A stretch of DNA of 27,114 bases from a virus. A program made the position numbers and the translations under genes. The DNA lies in IMG/VR virus record IMGVR_UViG_3300049491_000481, positions 1 through 27,114 of that record; one strand, given 5' to 3'. Below, in pieces: positions 9,269 to 16,989 of this stretch. Position 1 is the stretch's first letter. Each line of letters starts with the position of its first letter. The notes under the pieces are model-generated. The model saw nothing but the letters and a program-made list of their open reading frames with translations, did no database searches and had not been told where the DNA came from.

Positions 9269-9889
9269 TACCGCCCTGCTTGGAAGCCTCAACCAGCATA
9301 GTGTTCTTGGTGTCGCGTATCACATCAAACGCCGACAAAAGGTAAGCGTCACTTTCCGCAATACAAGAATCATCTGGTGTACGATACATTAGCCATCCGT
9401 CCTTAGTCAACTCGTAGCACTTGTTGAACCAAGACAGATAGTAGGCGCAGCCGAAGTGGTACTCAGTACGCAGGCCGGATATTAGGTCAGAGGCATTTGG
9501 AGCCCCTGACCACCGAACTGCTTTCCTCAGTTTCCCTCGTCATTATCCCCCGGTGTAGAGATTGCTGAAAGCTTCAACATGATCTCCATGGCAAGGCCGA
9601 TGAATGCTGAGTACCTCACGATCTTCGGAAGGTCAACAACCCCATCATCATCTTCCAGGTTAAACAACTTGGCATACTTCTCCAGCAGGCTACCAGCAGT
9701 CAAGAGAACTTTCGCCGCGTCTGGCTTGCCATCTGCTGCTACGTTTGAACGCATTGCATCAAGCATTGCCATAAGATCGGCAAAGTCCATAACACCCAAG
9801 GTCACACTCACCTGCTCGGCTTCCGGCAATTTGTCGTTGCCATTCCAAGTCGGAATGAATGTGACCTGTTTTGTGAACTTAAATTTCAT
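9261..9889 (-). CDS. Tail assembly chaperone, frameshifted long form (gpGT-like)
   Basis: A -1 slip at 9530-9536 avoids the TGA at 9527 and enters a frame that stays open for 89 codons to a TGA at 9261-9263, giving a 209-residue fusion. The extension reads LRKAVRWSGAPNASDLISGL, then TEYHFGCAYYLSWFNKCYEL, and ends EASKQGGNG. It has no suitable start of its own in the first part and would otherwise leave a 260-base gap in a genome with essentially no gaps. The product stops inside the tape measure start (ATGGCTGA). In lambda and many other siphophages the rare GT form bridges the tape measure to tail tube subunits; the same role is inferred here. The evidence is direct reading of both frames; no expression data are available. 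Confidence 0.85.
9527..9889 (-). CDS. Tail assembly chaperone, short form (gpG-like)
   Basis: 120 residues, encoded between the tail tube gene and the tape measure gene, exactly where siphophages place the tail assembly chaperone that coats the tape measure during tail polymerisation. It starts MKFKFTKQVTFIPTWNGNDK, is acidic and helical in the middle (FADLMAMLDAMRSNV, VVDLPKIVRYSAFIGLAMEI), and ends STPGDNDEGN. The start ATG at 9889 has a strong purine-rich leader (AAGGAAGGGG) upstream. The last two sense codons, with the base before them, form the slippery heptamer GGGAAAC, and the stop TGA follows immediately. Most ribosomes should make this short form. The family is too divergent for me to name from sequence alone, so the call rests on position, size and the frameshift. 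Confidence 0.82.
   Translation of the reverse strand: MKFKFTKQVTFIPTWNGNDKLPEAEQVSVTLGVMDFADLMAMLDAMRSNVAADGKPDAAKVLLTAGSLLEKYAKLFNLEDDDGVVDLPKIVRYSAFIGLAMEIMLKLSAISTPGDNDEGN
9530..9536 (-). other. Programmed -1 ribosomal frameshift site GGGAAAC
   Basis: On the minus strand the heptamer reads G GGA AAC in the chaperone frame (codons GAG GGA AAC TGA). This is the canonical X XXY YYZ arrangement, so both tRNAs can re-pair after slipping back one base. The stop codon directly follows the heptamer and would favour pausing there. I did not find an obvious strong stem-loop just downstream by eye. Confidence 0.85.
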
Positions 9890-9908
9890 TTGTGCCCCTT
9901 CCTTGAGG

Positions 9909-10973
9909 TTAGTAGGTTGAAGTTACGTTCGTCAAGAACGCCTCAATCATATAGAGTGAGGTAGTATCCCGTTCTGCCTTCGCGGTGAACGAGGTCTGGA
10001 GACGATTGGGTCCGCCAATCGGGGTGCTCCAGGTCAAGTACTTCATCTGCGGGATGTCGATCTGCAGAGAAGGGAAAAATGCTGACGACGGATTGCCGAG
10101 AACGCTTGTGCTCCTGGTATCGCGCAGAGTTGCCCGCAGTGTGCGATTTTCATAAGCAATGAAGGCATCATATTCCGCCTGTGAGCGGAACGACAATGTG
10201 CCCTTCATATTGATGCGCCGGAAGTCATTGACCTGATACTCAGCATTGTACTTGGTACCATCAAGAAGGACAACACCTTCAATCGGAACATTCAAGTTAA
10301 TGTTGAGGCTCTCAAAATTGGTATTCGACACCAAGTTGGAGAAGCCAGTCTGGCCAGAGGACACCTGGATAGATGCCTGATCCCAAATCCACGGCTTGGA
10401 GCCAGCAATCTGAGAGAGCGCAGAAATGCTGGAAGTACGGGCAAACCGCTCAACCTTGCGAGCCATGATGTGAACAGTGGCGTCAATAAGCTGGTTGGCT
10501 TGAATGTTCCACTCAATGCCATAGGCGCACATCCCCTGATAGAAGAATGCTGAGCCCAAGTCCTTGTAGACCATCATGGTATAGGCCGGCAAGAAGTTCT
10601 TGTCGTCAACTGCAGTCTGGATCGGAAGGAAGCGATGCTGAATAGCACCAAGAGCGCCCATCACGTTCGGATTGGCATTGACTGAACCAACGGCGCAAAG
10701 TACGGTACCAGATGACTGACCAAAGACAGCACGCATCCAATCGCCAATAGCATTCGGATCAGGAACAATCTTGATATCGCCAGCAGCACTCTCCAAGCCT
10801 TTGTGCGACGGCGGAGCATCCTTGTAACCGGTGATGGAGCCTTCCTCCAATTCGGAAATGGTATGCTCGATAGATTCACTGACGAAGTTGTGCCAGCGTG
10901 TAACACTCTGGACGCTCAGGTACAAGGAGTCAGAGCGCGTCAGAGCTATTTGGGAACCAGTACCAGAGGGCAT
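9909..10973 (-). CDS. Major tail tube protein
   Basis: 354 residues. It polymerises into the tail tube. It begins MPSGTGSQIALTRSDSLYL, an opening common to a phage tail tube family, and ends with the beta-rich segment TSFTAKAERDTTSLYMIEAF. Its length is larger than the roughly 200-250 residues of simple tube proteins, which suggests an added surface domain. A repeated internal pattern (NINLNVPIEGVVLLDG, RRINMKGTLSFRSQAEYDAF) resembles the duplicated tube fold. The Shine-Dalgarno AGGAGAAGG just upstream of the ATG is strong, as expected for an abundant protein. The gene lies immediately before the chaperone pair and after a putative tail terminator. The call is confident for role and moderate for the precise family. 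Confidence 0.85.
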   Translation of the reverse strand: MPSGTGSQIALTRSDSLYLSVQSVTRWHNFVSESIEHTISELEEGSITGYKDAPPSHKGLESAAGDIKIVPDPNAIGDWMRAVFGQSSGTVLCAVGSVNANPNVMGALGAIQHRFLPIQTAVDDKNFLPAYTMMVYKDLGSAFFYQGMCAYGIEWNIQANQLIDATVHIMARKVERFARTSSISALSQIAGSKPWIWDQASIQVSSGQTGFSNLVSNTNFESLNINLNVPIEGVVLLDGTKYNAEYQVNDFRRINMKGTLSFRSQAEYDAFIAYENRTLRATLRDTRSTSVLGNPSSAFFPSLQIDIPQMKYLTWSTPIGGPNRLQTSFTAKAERDTTSLYMIEAFLTNVTSTY

Positions 10974-10982
10974 TGCCTTCTC

Positions 10983-11438
10983 CTATGGAGTTGCGTCAAC
11001 AGAGACTTCGGCAAAAAAATCAAACTCTGCCGAAGCAACGTGCCCCTTCATTTCATTGTTTATCGCAGCAATGCCCGCCGCGAAGTCCACTGATGGACCG
11101 ATAGTAGAGGTAGCAATTATCGCACTGAAAGCGCGATTGGCTTGAAGCCGCAACTGAACCTCTTTCAGAATGCGGTCACGAACTATAGCCGCTTTCCTGA
11201 ATTCCGTAAAGTCCATTGCAACAACCATAATACGGAATTGGAGTGTTCCGTAATATCCATTAGGAATGCTAATGAGATTAAGGTTTGCCTTTGGAAGATT
11301 GATACATACACAAGGGAAATTGCCCAAGAGAAGATCACGCTCCATGGCCTCAATGAACCATTCCTTTATGACGTCAGTGTAAGTGCCGGCAACAAGGATG
11401 GTCTTTAGATCGGCCTGAACCTGATAGAAGTCAATCAT
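10983..11438 (-). CDS. Putative tail terminator / tail completion protein
   Basis: 151 residues, beginning MIDFYQVQADLKTILVAGTY. It lies between the virion morphogenesis gene and the tail tube gene, where the tail terminator (lambda gpU-like role) is usually encoded. The size fits. The sequence has an amphipathic N-terminal helix, a hydrophobic strand region (LQFRIMVVAMDFTEF), a helix (AIVRDRILKEVQLRLQANRA) and a final strand (SAEFDFFAEVSVDATP), an alpha-beta pattern compatible with that fold. The start ATG overlaps the preceding stop by 8 bases. No catalytic motif, signal peptide or membrane segment is present. The function is inferred from position, size and secondary-structure pattern; a structural search would be decisive. 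Confidence 0.62.
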   Translation of the reverse strand: MIDFYQVQADLKTILVAGTYTDVIKEWFIEAMERDLLLGNFPCVCINLPKANLNLISIPNGYYGTLQFRIMVVAMDFTEFRKAAIVRDRILKEVQLRLQANRAFSAIIATSTIGPSVDFAAGIAAINNEMKGHVASAEFDFFAEVSVDATP

Positions 11439-11943
11439 GCCAATTCATCCTTATGATCCTCTCAACCCACCGGTCAACAATAGGTCCAGAAATCTTGAGT
11501 GACTCTTCACGTGTTGGAAATATTCTTCGCGGAGGAATGACTGATTCACTTCTGCTATTGAATACTCCAAGACCGCTCGCGGCCATTACTGGCCCCTTAA
11601 CTGCTGGAGAGGTGAACCCCTCTTCATGCATTTGGATAGACCATCCAGTTGGCCGGCCACTAAAGTAGACGGTTGCTGTTCCGGCAGAGAGGTTTGAGCG
11701 AAAGCGGATTTGGTCACGGATTGGAAGAAGCGCCTTGCGCCGGCCAGTCGCCAACTTTGTCGACTTGGCAAGAGGAGCCCAACTCCCACGGCCTTGTGTG
11801 GTTATTGTCTCCTTGGTATAGAGCATCAAGCCCTTACCTATCTCGTCAAGAAGCACCTTACGTGATCGCATAGAAGCCTTCAAACCATTTACAGCATGGT
11901 TGAAGTTCTTCATATCGACATTGACTTTAATTCCCGGCTGCAT
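11431..11943 (-). CDS. Phage virion morphogenesis protein (head-tail/tail completion)
   Basis: 170 residues from the ATG at 11943. The sequence follows the virion morphogenesis family pattern (P2 gpS / Mu gpG-like): a helical N-terminus, then GRGSWAPLAKSTKLATGRRK, the strand SAGTATVYFSGR, a conserved histidine in IQMHEEGF, and IPPRRIFP near the end followed by a C-terminal helix. Family members act at the head-tail joint or in tail completion. A TTG 6 bases upstream (11949) is possible, but the ATG has GAGAG at a suitable distance. The N-terminus overlaps the DUF1320 gene by 17 bases and the C-terminus overlaps the next gene by 8, so the three connector genes are translationally linked. Confidence 0.8.
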   Translation of the reverse strand: MQPGIKVNVDMKNFNHAVNGLKASMRSRKVLLDEIGKGLMLYTKETITTQGRGSWAPLAKSTKLATGRRKALLPIRDQIRFRSNLSAGTATVYFSGRPTGWSIQMHEEGFTSPAVKGPVMAASGLGVFNSRSESVIPPRRIFPTREESLKISGPIVDRWVERIIRMNWHD

Positions 11944-12415
11944 CTTCAACTCTCAGATCGAGGTCTGCCTGTTGACGCTGAATATCAGCCTGCTGCTCAT
12001 CTGCCGGAAGCACTGGCGAGAACACAGAGTGGTATCCCTGCGTAGTGCTCCAAGCTTCCTGATCCCCGGTTGTAGACAGCGAAGCAGAACCGATGCTAAG
12101 CGTGCCAGAGTCAACCATGGACAACATCTCAAGTGCCCGATCATACCGGGGTTGGAAGAAGTCAGGCTTGCCCGGCAGATGATCAGTGAGCATGTTGAAG
12201 ATGGCAATGTCTGCCGTAACTTGCGTTATGAAGGCAGGCACAACCGTAAGAGGAACTGCATAGCGGCGCCCAATACGAGCATCAACGAAACTCTCAGCAT
12301 CACGTATGAAGATGGAGGATACATTGACTGACGACACCTGCAAGTCCTCAGAGCCGATAAGCGTAATGATCGGACGATACCGGCTGACAACATCATCAAA
12401 GACGGCATAGCTCAT
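11927..12415 (-). CDS. Head-tail adaptor, DUF1320 (Mu gp36-like)
   Basis: 162 residues. It has the usual DUF1320 opening MSYAVFDDVVSRYRP, a helical body typical of head-completion adaptors (SSIFIRDAESFVDARIGRRY, TQVTADIAIFNMLTDH, FFQPRYDRALEMLSMVDSG) and a glutamine/aspartate-rich tail. In Mu-like heads the homologue sits between portal and tail. The Mu-like portal and protease elsewhere in the block support the assignment. The start overlaps the stop of the small membrane protein as ATGA at 12412-12415. The leader directly upstream lacks a strong Shine-Dalgarno, so coupling is likely. Confidence 0.82.
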   Translation of the reverse strand: MSYAVFDDVVSRYRPIITLIGSEDLQVSSVNVSSIFIRDAESFVDARIGRRYAVPLTVVPAFITQVTADIAIFNMLTDHLPGKPDFFQPRYDRALEMLSMVDSGTLSIGSASLSTTGDQEAWSTTQGYHSVFSPVLPADEQQADIQRQQADLDLRVEDAAGN

Positions 12416-12600
12416 ATATTGACTCCGCTGAGCAGCCCACTCTTTATAAGCAGGAGAAGGATTGCAAGAAGGATCGCCAAAGCAAATGCTATTTGCTTGA
12501 ACGTCCCATCAATCATCGGAAGATTGTCGAGAAGCAACTTGAACAACCCGAGGCAAGCCCCGATGATCAGCACCCAAACGATTAATGCTATAATACTCAT
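12412..12600 (-). CDS. Small two-helix membrane protein (holin-like candidate)
   Basis: 62 residues with two hydrophobic segments: residues 3-24 (IIALIVWVLIIGACLGLFKL) and about 37-56 (IAFALAILLAILLLLIKSGL). They are separated by a short polar loop LLDNLPMIDGTFKQ. This layout, including the proline-methionine loop, resembles a family of small phage membrane proteins often encoded beside head genes. It also resembles short class II holins with two transmembrane helices. No endolysin is adjacent, and the spanin-like genes are 6 kb away, so a holin role is uncertain. It overlaps the glycosyltransferase fusion stop as ATGA and has a good GGAGGT leader 10 bases upstream of the ATG. An alternative is a membrane anchor or accessory for the neighbouring transferase. 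Confidence 0.72.
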   Translation of the reverse strand: MSIIALIVWVLIIGACLGLFKLLLDNLPMIDGTFKQIAFALAILLAILLLLIKSGLLSGVNI

Positions 12601-15467
12601 TGCCAGTAACCTCCAGAACGTTTCTCAATCTGCTCCCTGATTGCCTTCTCAGCAATCTCGGTCGCTTCAGTGGAACTGGTGAATACTCCTTGATATTCAG
12701 CCACCATGCCCTCAAGTTCAATTCGCACCTTGACCTCGTGACCTTGGTTGAGGACGCGGTTTGCTTGAGAGTAGTAGTGGAGGCTATTCTGCGGTCCACT
12801 ACCAATGAACAAGAACTCATCCTTGTTCGCCCTAAAGAAGTCAACTGCTTGCTTGGCAATTGCCATTCCTTCGTCAACCCGCTTCTGCTCCATCATCCAT
12901 GCCATCTGGTGGAACAGGTCGCGGAACCAGAGAAACTTGCCGATCTTTCGATCAGGGTAGCACTTGCGATCCCAAACGAGCAAAGGCCAATTCCTAGCAA
13001 AGCGATCACGCCGGACACCTTCGTTGACGTATCCAGTATGACCAATGTCGATTGAATTAAGTAGCATAGTGAATCCAGGTCCACCATTGAAGCCAACTTC
13101 TGCATGCTCGTGGACCTTTCCAAAGAAGGTAAACTTGCCGTTGTTACGATAGACACGCGCTGGTTTGTCTAGCTGCGTCGGTGCTCCGCGCGGCTCTACT
13201 GTAAAATGATGCTGGTGTACAGCATAGCTGTCGAAAGCATTGTCCTTGAGATAGCTTGCAAGATCGCCTCCAGAAAGATACTCATCAGTATCAATCCAAA
13301 ATACCCAATCAGTCTCAAGGCCCATAACAGAAGCGTTTCGAGCATCATCAAATCCGAACTTGTCCACTTCAATCTTAGGCACATCGACTATGGCAAAGTC
13401 AATGTGTGGATAACGCGACATATACTCTTCTGCCAGCAGCCGCGTCTTGTCCTTGCTTGGCCCGAGGGCGATCCTGATTTGGCTTGCATGATCAACAATC
13501 GATTGGAGGCATCGTACAATATATGCTTCTGCATCCATCGCAATGATTGCAAAGCCGACGCTCTGCCTGAACCTTGCCATCTTGGCTTTCATGAGCGGAT
13601 CAACCAACTTGGCTGGCTTCTGATCAGCAAAGTACATCATCACAATATTGCCGACAATACGTCCATCACGTGACTTCGCGTGCGGAAGGAAAGACATCTG
13701 TTGAGCACTCTTCGTATCATACATAATACGAAGCATGTCTTTGGTGATGTGCCAGATATGCGCGCGCCAAGCCCACTGACTCGGGTTATTGACTAGGCCA
13801 TCCCATTCCCAGGGCCCGTGAGGCACGCTGATGATCATCATTCCGCCCGGCCGCACTTGAGCCTCGACGCGGTCAGACACTTCCCATGGCTTGAGGGTGT
13901 GCTCAAGAACCTCAGCGATAATGGCGGCATCAAACTTCTCTGATACTGCCTCTGGCCAGTTCTCAGTTTCACCAAGGTGGAATTCAACATTGGTGATGTT
14001 CGCTTCTGCAGCATACTTCTTGCAGAGCTCAACATTGGTTTCCACAATGTCAATACCGACAAAGCGCTTATTTGGAAAGTCTATCGCCAGTTGGAGGATG
14101 ATCGGCCCTTCAGCGCATCCGTACTCTAACACGCTATTAAGCACGTGTTGATCGGAGGATAGTAGGCGCTTGATCTCCTCGTAGCGTGCTGAGCCCTTGA
14201 GAGTGCGCATGCCCCGGCGTTCGGGAACACCTTTCGCCTCCTCCAGTTCATATATGCCCTTGTAGTGCTCAGAGATAGTCTTATCCCCGGTTATGAACGG
14301 ATAGTATTTCTTGATGTGATCCTGCCAATAGGAAACGCCATACTTATCGGCCACCGCCTTCGCAGCGAATACATCACCATCCATAATGAGGGACTTGGCG
14401 CCGCTGTAAGGCGACGGGCGACGTGCTACAAAGCGTTCTTCCCAATCCAAGGCTACCGGACCCCATCCTAGGTCTTTGCGCTTTAAGCACCGCCTAGCGA
14501 TGGCTGCAGAGTAAGTTTCGTCTGTAGTAACCCGCCGCACCGAAGCGGCGAAGTGTTCACAGAAAGCATCCGATCCAATGTCTTCCTTCCCCCATAGGAC
14601 GGAATGGCCGCAATCTTGGATTGTTTCCGGCAAAGCACCAATCGGCGTATAGATAATCGGCAACCCTTCAGACATTGCCTCGCGAGCGATGATGCAAGAC
14701 ACTTCCTCGAAGATTGTAGGATAGACATATGCGGCCGCAGTCCTCATCATTTGGCGAAGCTGCTTCTGCGTCTTGGCTCCAACAATCTCTACATTCGGCA
14801 GAGCCTTGGCCATAGTGAAGACATGGTTGTAGTAGTCAGTCATGTGCGGCGGCCAGTTGTCGTACATCGCCACCTTAAGCGTGTACTCTGGCAGCCGGCT
14901 CATTATGCCACCAGGACGGACAAGATTGATCAGGCCACGTTCTGGACGGGCCGCAAATAGCAATTCATTCTTGGACCGGGGGATGTCCATCAACTTGCCA
15001 ACATCAAAGATGCCGTTACGGGTGGCCCAGATATGGGAGAGTGGATAGCCAATGATCTTGTGAAGCTGCTGGCGGTGGAATTCTGAGACGGTCCAAATCT
15101 CGTCAATGTTCCAGGCAAAGCTCATCAGCGGTCCCATGGTAGCGTAGGTAGCCAAATCATGGCACCATAGGACATTCTTCTTGCTCTGATTTGGGAAGCT
15201 CAGGAAGTTTGGATCGCGGGACGCTATGATGATGTCTACTTCTGACGTCGTGATGAAACCCTGGTACTGAGAGATTGGCGACCAACGGACGCCGATGTCG
15301 TCTATGCCTTCCCACTCACTATTGCAGAATACCGTCACCATGTGCCCTTGGAGACGCAGTTCCTTGGCCATACATATAGCAGCCGTCTCACTACCACCGA
15401 GTGATTTGATATCTAGCGTATTTGGACCAGCTGCCATGCCACCAAACACAATTACAACTTCAGACAT
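12597..15467 (-). CDS. Fusion enzyme: GT4 glycosyltransferase - SAM methyltransferase - GT2 glycosyltransferase
   Basis: 956 residues, three enzyme domains. Residues 1 to about 345 are a GT-B fold GT4 transferase: LGGSETAAICMAKEL near the start, WCHDLA, IWTVSEFHRQQL, RNGI, and the signature E-x7-E (EEVSCIIARE, Glu255 and Glu263) with EGLPIIYTPIGALPE. About 395-620 is a class I methyltransferase: motif I VLEYGCAEG (446-454), acidic GIDI (Asp473), EVLEH (519-523), VRPGGMMIISVPHG. About 635-900 is a GT-A fold GT2 transferase: FAIIAMDAEAYIVRCLQSI, FDDARN, DxD in FWIDTDEYL (Asp726, Asp728), FGKVHEH, GHTGY. All three look intact. The gene lies between the major capsid gene and connector genes and overlaps the next as ATGA. 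The substrate is unknown: a capsid or tail glycan is likely, DNA or host surface sugars are alternatives. Confidence 0.93.
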   Translation of the reverse strand: MSEVVIVFGGMAAGPNTLDIKSLGGSETAAICMAKELRLQGHMVTVFCNSEWEGIDDIGVRWSPISQYQGFITTSEVDIIIASRDPNFLSFPNQSKKNVLWCHDLATYATMGPLMSFAWNIDEIWTVSEFHRQQLHKIIGYPLSHIWATRNGIFDVGKLMDIPRSKNELLFAARPERGLINLVRPGGIMSRLPEYTLKVAMYDNWPPHMTDYYNHVFTMAKALPNVEIVGAKTQKQLRQMMRTAAAYVYPTIFEEVSCIIAREAMSEGLPIIYTPIGALPETIQDCGHSVLWGKEDIGSDAFCEHFAASVRRVTTDETYSAAIARRCLKRKDLGWGPVALDWEERFVARRPSPYSGAKSLIMDGDVFAAKAVADKYGVSYWQDHIKKYYPFITGDKTISEHYKGIYELEEAKGVPERRGMRTLKGSARYEEIKRLLSSDQHVLNSVLEYGCAEGPIILQLAIDFPNKRFVGIDIVETNVELCKKYAAEANITNVEFHLGETENWPEAVSEKFDAAIIAEVLEHTLKPWEVSDRVEAQVRPGGMMIISVPHGPWEWDGLVNNPSQWAWRAHIWHITKDMLRIMYDTKSAQQMSFLPHAKSRDGRIVGNIVMMYFADQKPAKLVDPLMKAKMARFRQSVGFAIIAMDAEAYIVRCLQSIVDHASQIRIALGPSKDKTRLLAEEYMSRYPHIDFAIVDVPKIEVDKFGFDDARNASVMGLETDWVFWIDTDEYLSGGDLASYLKDNAFDSYAVHQHHFTVEPRGAPTQLDKPARVYRNNGKFTFFGKVHEHAEVGFNGGPGFTMLLNSIDIGHTGYVNEGVRRDRFARNWPLLVWDRKCYPDRKIGKFLWFRDLFHQMAWMMEQKRVDEGMAIAKQAVDFFRANKDEFLFIGSGPQNSLHYYSQANRVLNQGHEVKVRIELEGMVAEYQGVFTSSTEATEIAEKAIREQIEKRSGGYWQ

Positions 15468-15468
15468 C

Positions 15469-15484
15469 AGAAAGTGCCCTTTCT
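15469..15484 (-). promoter_or_regulatory. Hairpin abutting the start codon of the fusion enzyme gene
   Basis: On the minus strand the sequence AGAAAG GGCA CTTTCT forms a perfect 6-bp stem with a 4-base loop. Its 3' end is one base from the ATG at 15467. The only Shine-Dalgarno-like string (AAAGGG) is in the 5' arm and loop. Folding would therefore hide the ribosome site or change its distance to the start. A role in lowering or timing translation is inferred. Confidence 0.6.
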
Positions 15485-15492
15485 ATGGAGGC

Positions 15493-15528
15493 GATGGACG
15501 GAACGAGGGGCACCACGCTCCGTCCATC
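15493..15528 (-). terminator. Inverted repeat downstream of the major capsid gene (possible attenuator)
   Basis: Ten-base perfect arms GATGGACGGA (15493-15502) and TCCGTCCATC (15519-15528) enclose a 16-base loop. No T-run follows on the minus strand, so it is not a classical intrinsic terminator. It may be a partial terminator, an RNA-processing site or a 3' stabiliser for the capsid message. Confidence 0.5.
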
Positions 15529-15553
15529 TACCCATTGCGCGCTTGGGGTCCGA

Positions 15554-15575
15554 TTACCAGTGTGCCCCCTGGTAA
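15554..15575 (-). terminator. Second inverted repeat just after the capsid stop
   Basis: Seven-base perfect arms TTACCAG and CTGGTAA flank an 8-base loop, 5 bases beyond the capsid stop codon. With the 10-bp repeat and the start-codon hairpin it makes three inverted repeats within 107 bases, in one of the few gaps of the late block. A drop in expression between the capsid and enzyme genes is inferred. Confidence 0.5.
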
Positions 15576-15580
15576 CTAGA

Positions 15581-16543
15581 TTACGTCGAGCAGAGTGAGC
15601 CGACGCGGATCATCAGATCGCTAGACACGATCTTCTCATCCTGGTAGTAGCTCACATCAATCTCATACTTCTTCCGGCGCGGGTCAAACGGATAACGCTG
15701 AACGGCCATTGGAGTTCCAAACAACGGCGAAGTCCACCGGAAGGCCTGAGCCCAAGTATCGGCAAACTGTCCGTTCAAGGTATCGATGTAGCCCATCCAG
15801 AGATTGCCGTTGCCGGCCCAGACGTCTGCGTAGGTGCCATCCTGCGGGTCTTTTTCCACCGCGGTGTTGACTTGGACTGTCGGCATCAAAACGTTCTTGA
15901 TTTCCAACAGATTGCCGATCTGCTGAGCCGTAACCACGCCGCCCTTGTCTCCAAAGAGAATGTCGCGGAACTGATCATTGACTCGCAGCTTGGTTAGTAC
16001 ATTGCGCGGCAAGACCAAGGTATTCGGCATCTTGCCGGTGATATCCTTGAAGCTATCGCGCCAGCCAAGAAGGTCGGTATATGCGGTGCGAGCCGCAGAG
16101 TTCCAACCAGAGGTAGCGAGGAAGATGGTCGCCACGTTTGCAGAGGTCACAGCAAGCTGCGCAACCCGCATTTCGTAGTCCATCATCAACCGGTCAGTTA
16201 CGTACAGGGCATTGTTCTGTGCCCAGCTGAGTACTGCGTCGGCATTGACTTCATCCTCAACAGGCCATTCGGCACCCAGCGAATAGTTCTTCGCATAGTA
16301 GGTGTCGGACGAAACGGTGAAGCTGACTTTCTTGCTGAGTCCCATCGGTGCGCGGGCAGTAATGCCAGCTTCATGACGGAACCATTCCTTTGCAGCAAAC
16401 TTCCAATACATGTTCGACTGTTTGTCGACATTGATGATTGGAAGCAACTGCTCCGCAATCATGCCCTCTGTGCGCCGGCCAACAACAACGTTGGAAAGCG
16501 GCACATCGATGTGAAGTTCGCGGCCAGTGCTGGGTGCGGGCAT
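15581..16543 (-). CDS. Major capsid protein
   Basis: 320 residues, beginning MPAPSTGRELHIDVPLSNVV. It follows protease/scaffold and decoration genes, the usual place for the major head protein. It has the feel of an HK97-fold capsid protein of the coat family seen in Mu-like heads: an extended N-terminal arm (GRRTEGMIAEQLLPIINVD), a helical spine with YEMRVAQLAVTSAN, and the segments TGKMPNTLVLPRNVLTKL and VWAGNGNLWMGYI. The C-terminus is a beta-rich axial region (FDPRRKKYEIDVSYYQDEKI). Scaffold cleavage sites cannot be read. The ATG at 16543 has a very strong leader (AGAAGGAGG) as expected for the most abundant protein. Role confidence is high from context and moderate from sequence. Confidence 0.85.
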   Translation of the reverse strand: MPAPSTGRELHIDVPLSNVVVGRRTEGMIAEQLLPIINVDKQSNMYWKFAAKEWFRHEAGITARAPMGLSKKVSFTVSSDTYYAKNYSLGAEWPVEDEVNADAVLSWAQNNALYVTDRLMMDYEMRVAQLAVTSANVATIFLATSGWNSAARTAYTDLLGWRDSFKDITGKMPNTLVLPRNVLTKLRVNDQFRDILFGDKGGVVTAQQIGNLLEIKNVLMPTVQVNTAVEKDPQDGTYADVWAGNGNLWMGYIDTLNGQFADTWAQAFRWTSPLFGTPMAVQRYPFDPRRKKYEIDVSYYQDEKIVSSDLMIRVGSLCST

Positions 16544-16558
16544 CTATGTGCCTCCTTC

Positions 16559-16978
16559 TTACGGCGTGGCCTGAGCGATTGAACCAGACACAACGTTGGC
16601 AATAAGCGTCGGCTTAATGTCAACAGTCGTGATAGCACCAGAGGCTGCGGCAGACATAATCACGCCGAAGTCAACGATGCCGGATAGATCGCCGGAGTTA
16701 ATCTTGACGACCCAGCCGCCCGAAAGGACGCGGCAATGATCACCGAGCGATACGGTGCCGCCGGCAATTGCCTTCGATTCACCTTCCATCGCCACGCTAG
16801 CAAACTCACCGGCCTTTGGCTGGTTCTGGAGAATACCAGTGCCAGTGCCAAGCGGTGCTAGACGCACAAGTCCCGGTGCCGGTGATCCGGCAACGAGTTC
16901 AACAACCTTGAACTTGGAAGACGACAAGTCCACCGAGGAAACAAAGCTGAAGCATTCGAGTTCACGCTGATAAGCCAT
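16559..16978 (-). CDS. Capsid decoration (cement) protein, DUF2190-like
   Basis: 139 residues, small, beta-rich, glycine/alanine/serine/valine-rich and low in aromatics. It lies between the protease/scaffold and the major capsid gene, the classical place for a gpD-like cement protein. The pattern VRLAPLGTGTGILQNQPKAG and GGTVSLGDHCRVLSGGWVVK resembles DUF2190-type decoration proteins, which stabilise expanded heads and cover capsomer junctions. There is no signal peptide or membrane helix. The leader GTAAGGAGGG is a strong ribosome site. It could be an acceptor for the nearby glycosyltransferase fusion because it would be exposed on the head surface, but that is speculation. Confidence 0.75.
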   Translation of the reverse strand: MAYQRELECFSFVSSVDLSSSKFKVVELVAGSPAPGLVRLAPLGTGTGILQNQPKAGEFASVAMEGESKAIAGGTVSLGDHCRVLSGGWVVKINSGDLSGIVDFGVIMSAAASGAITTVDIKPTLIANVVSGSIAQATP

Positions 16979-16989
16979 CGGCGCCCTCC

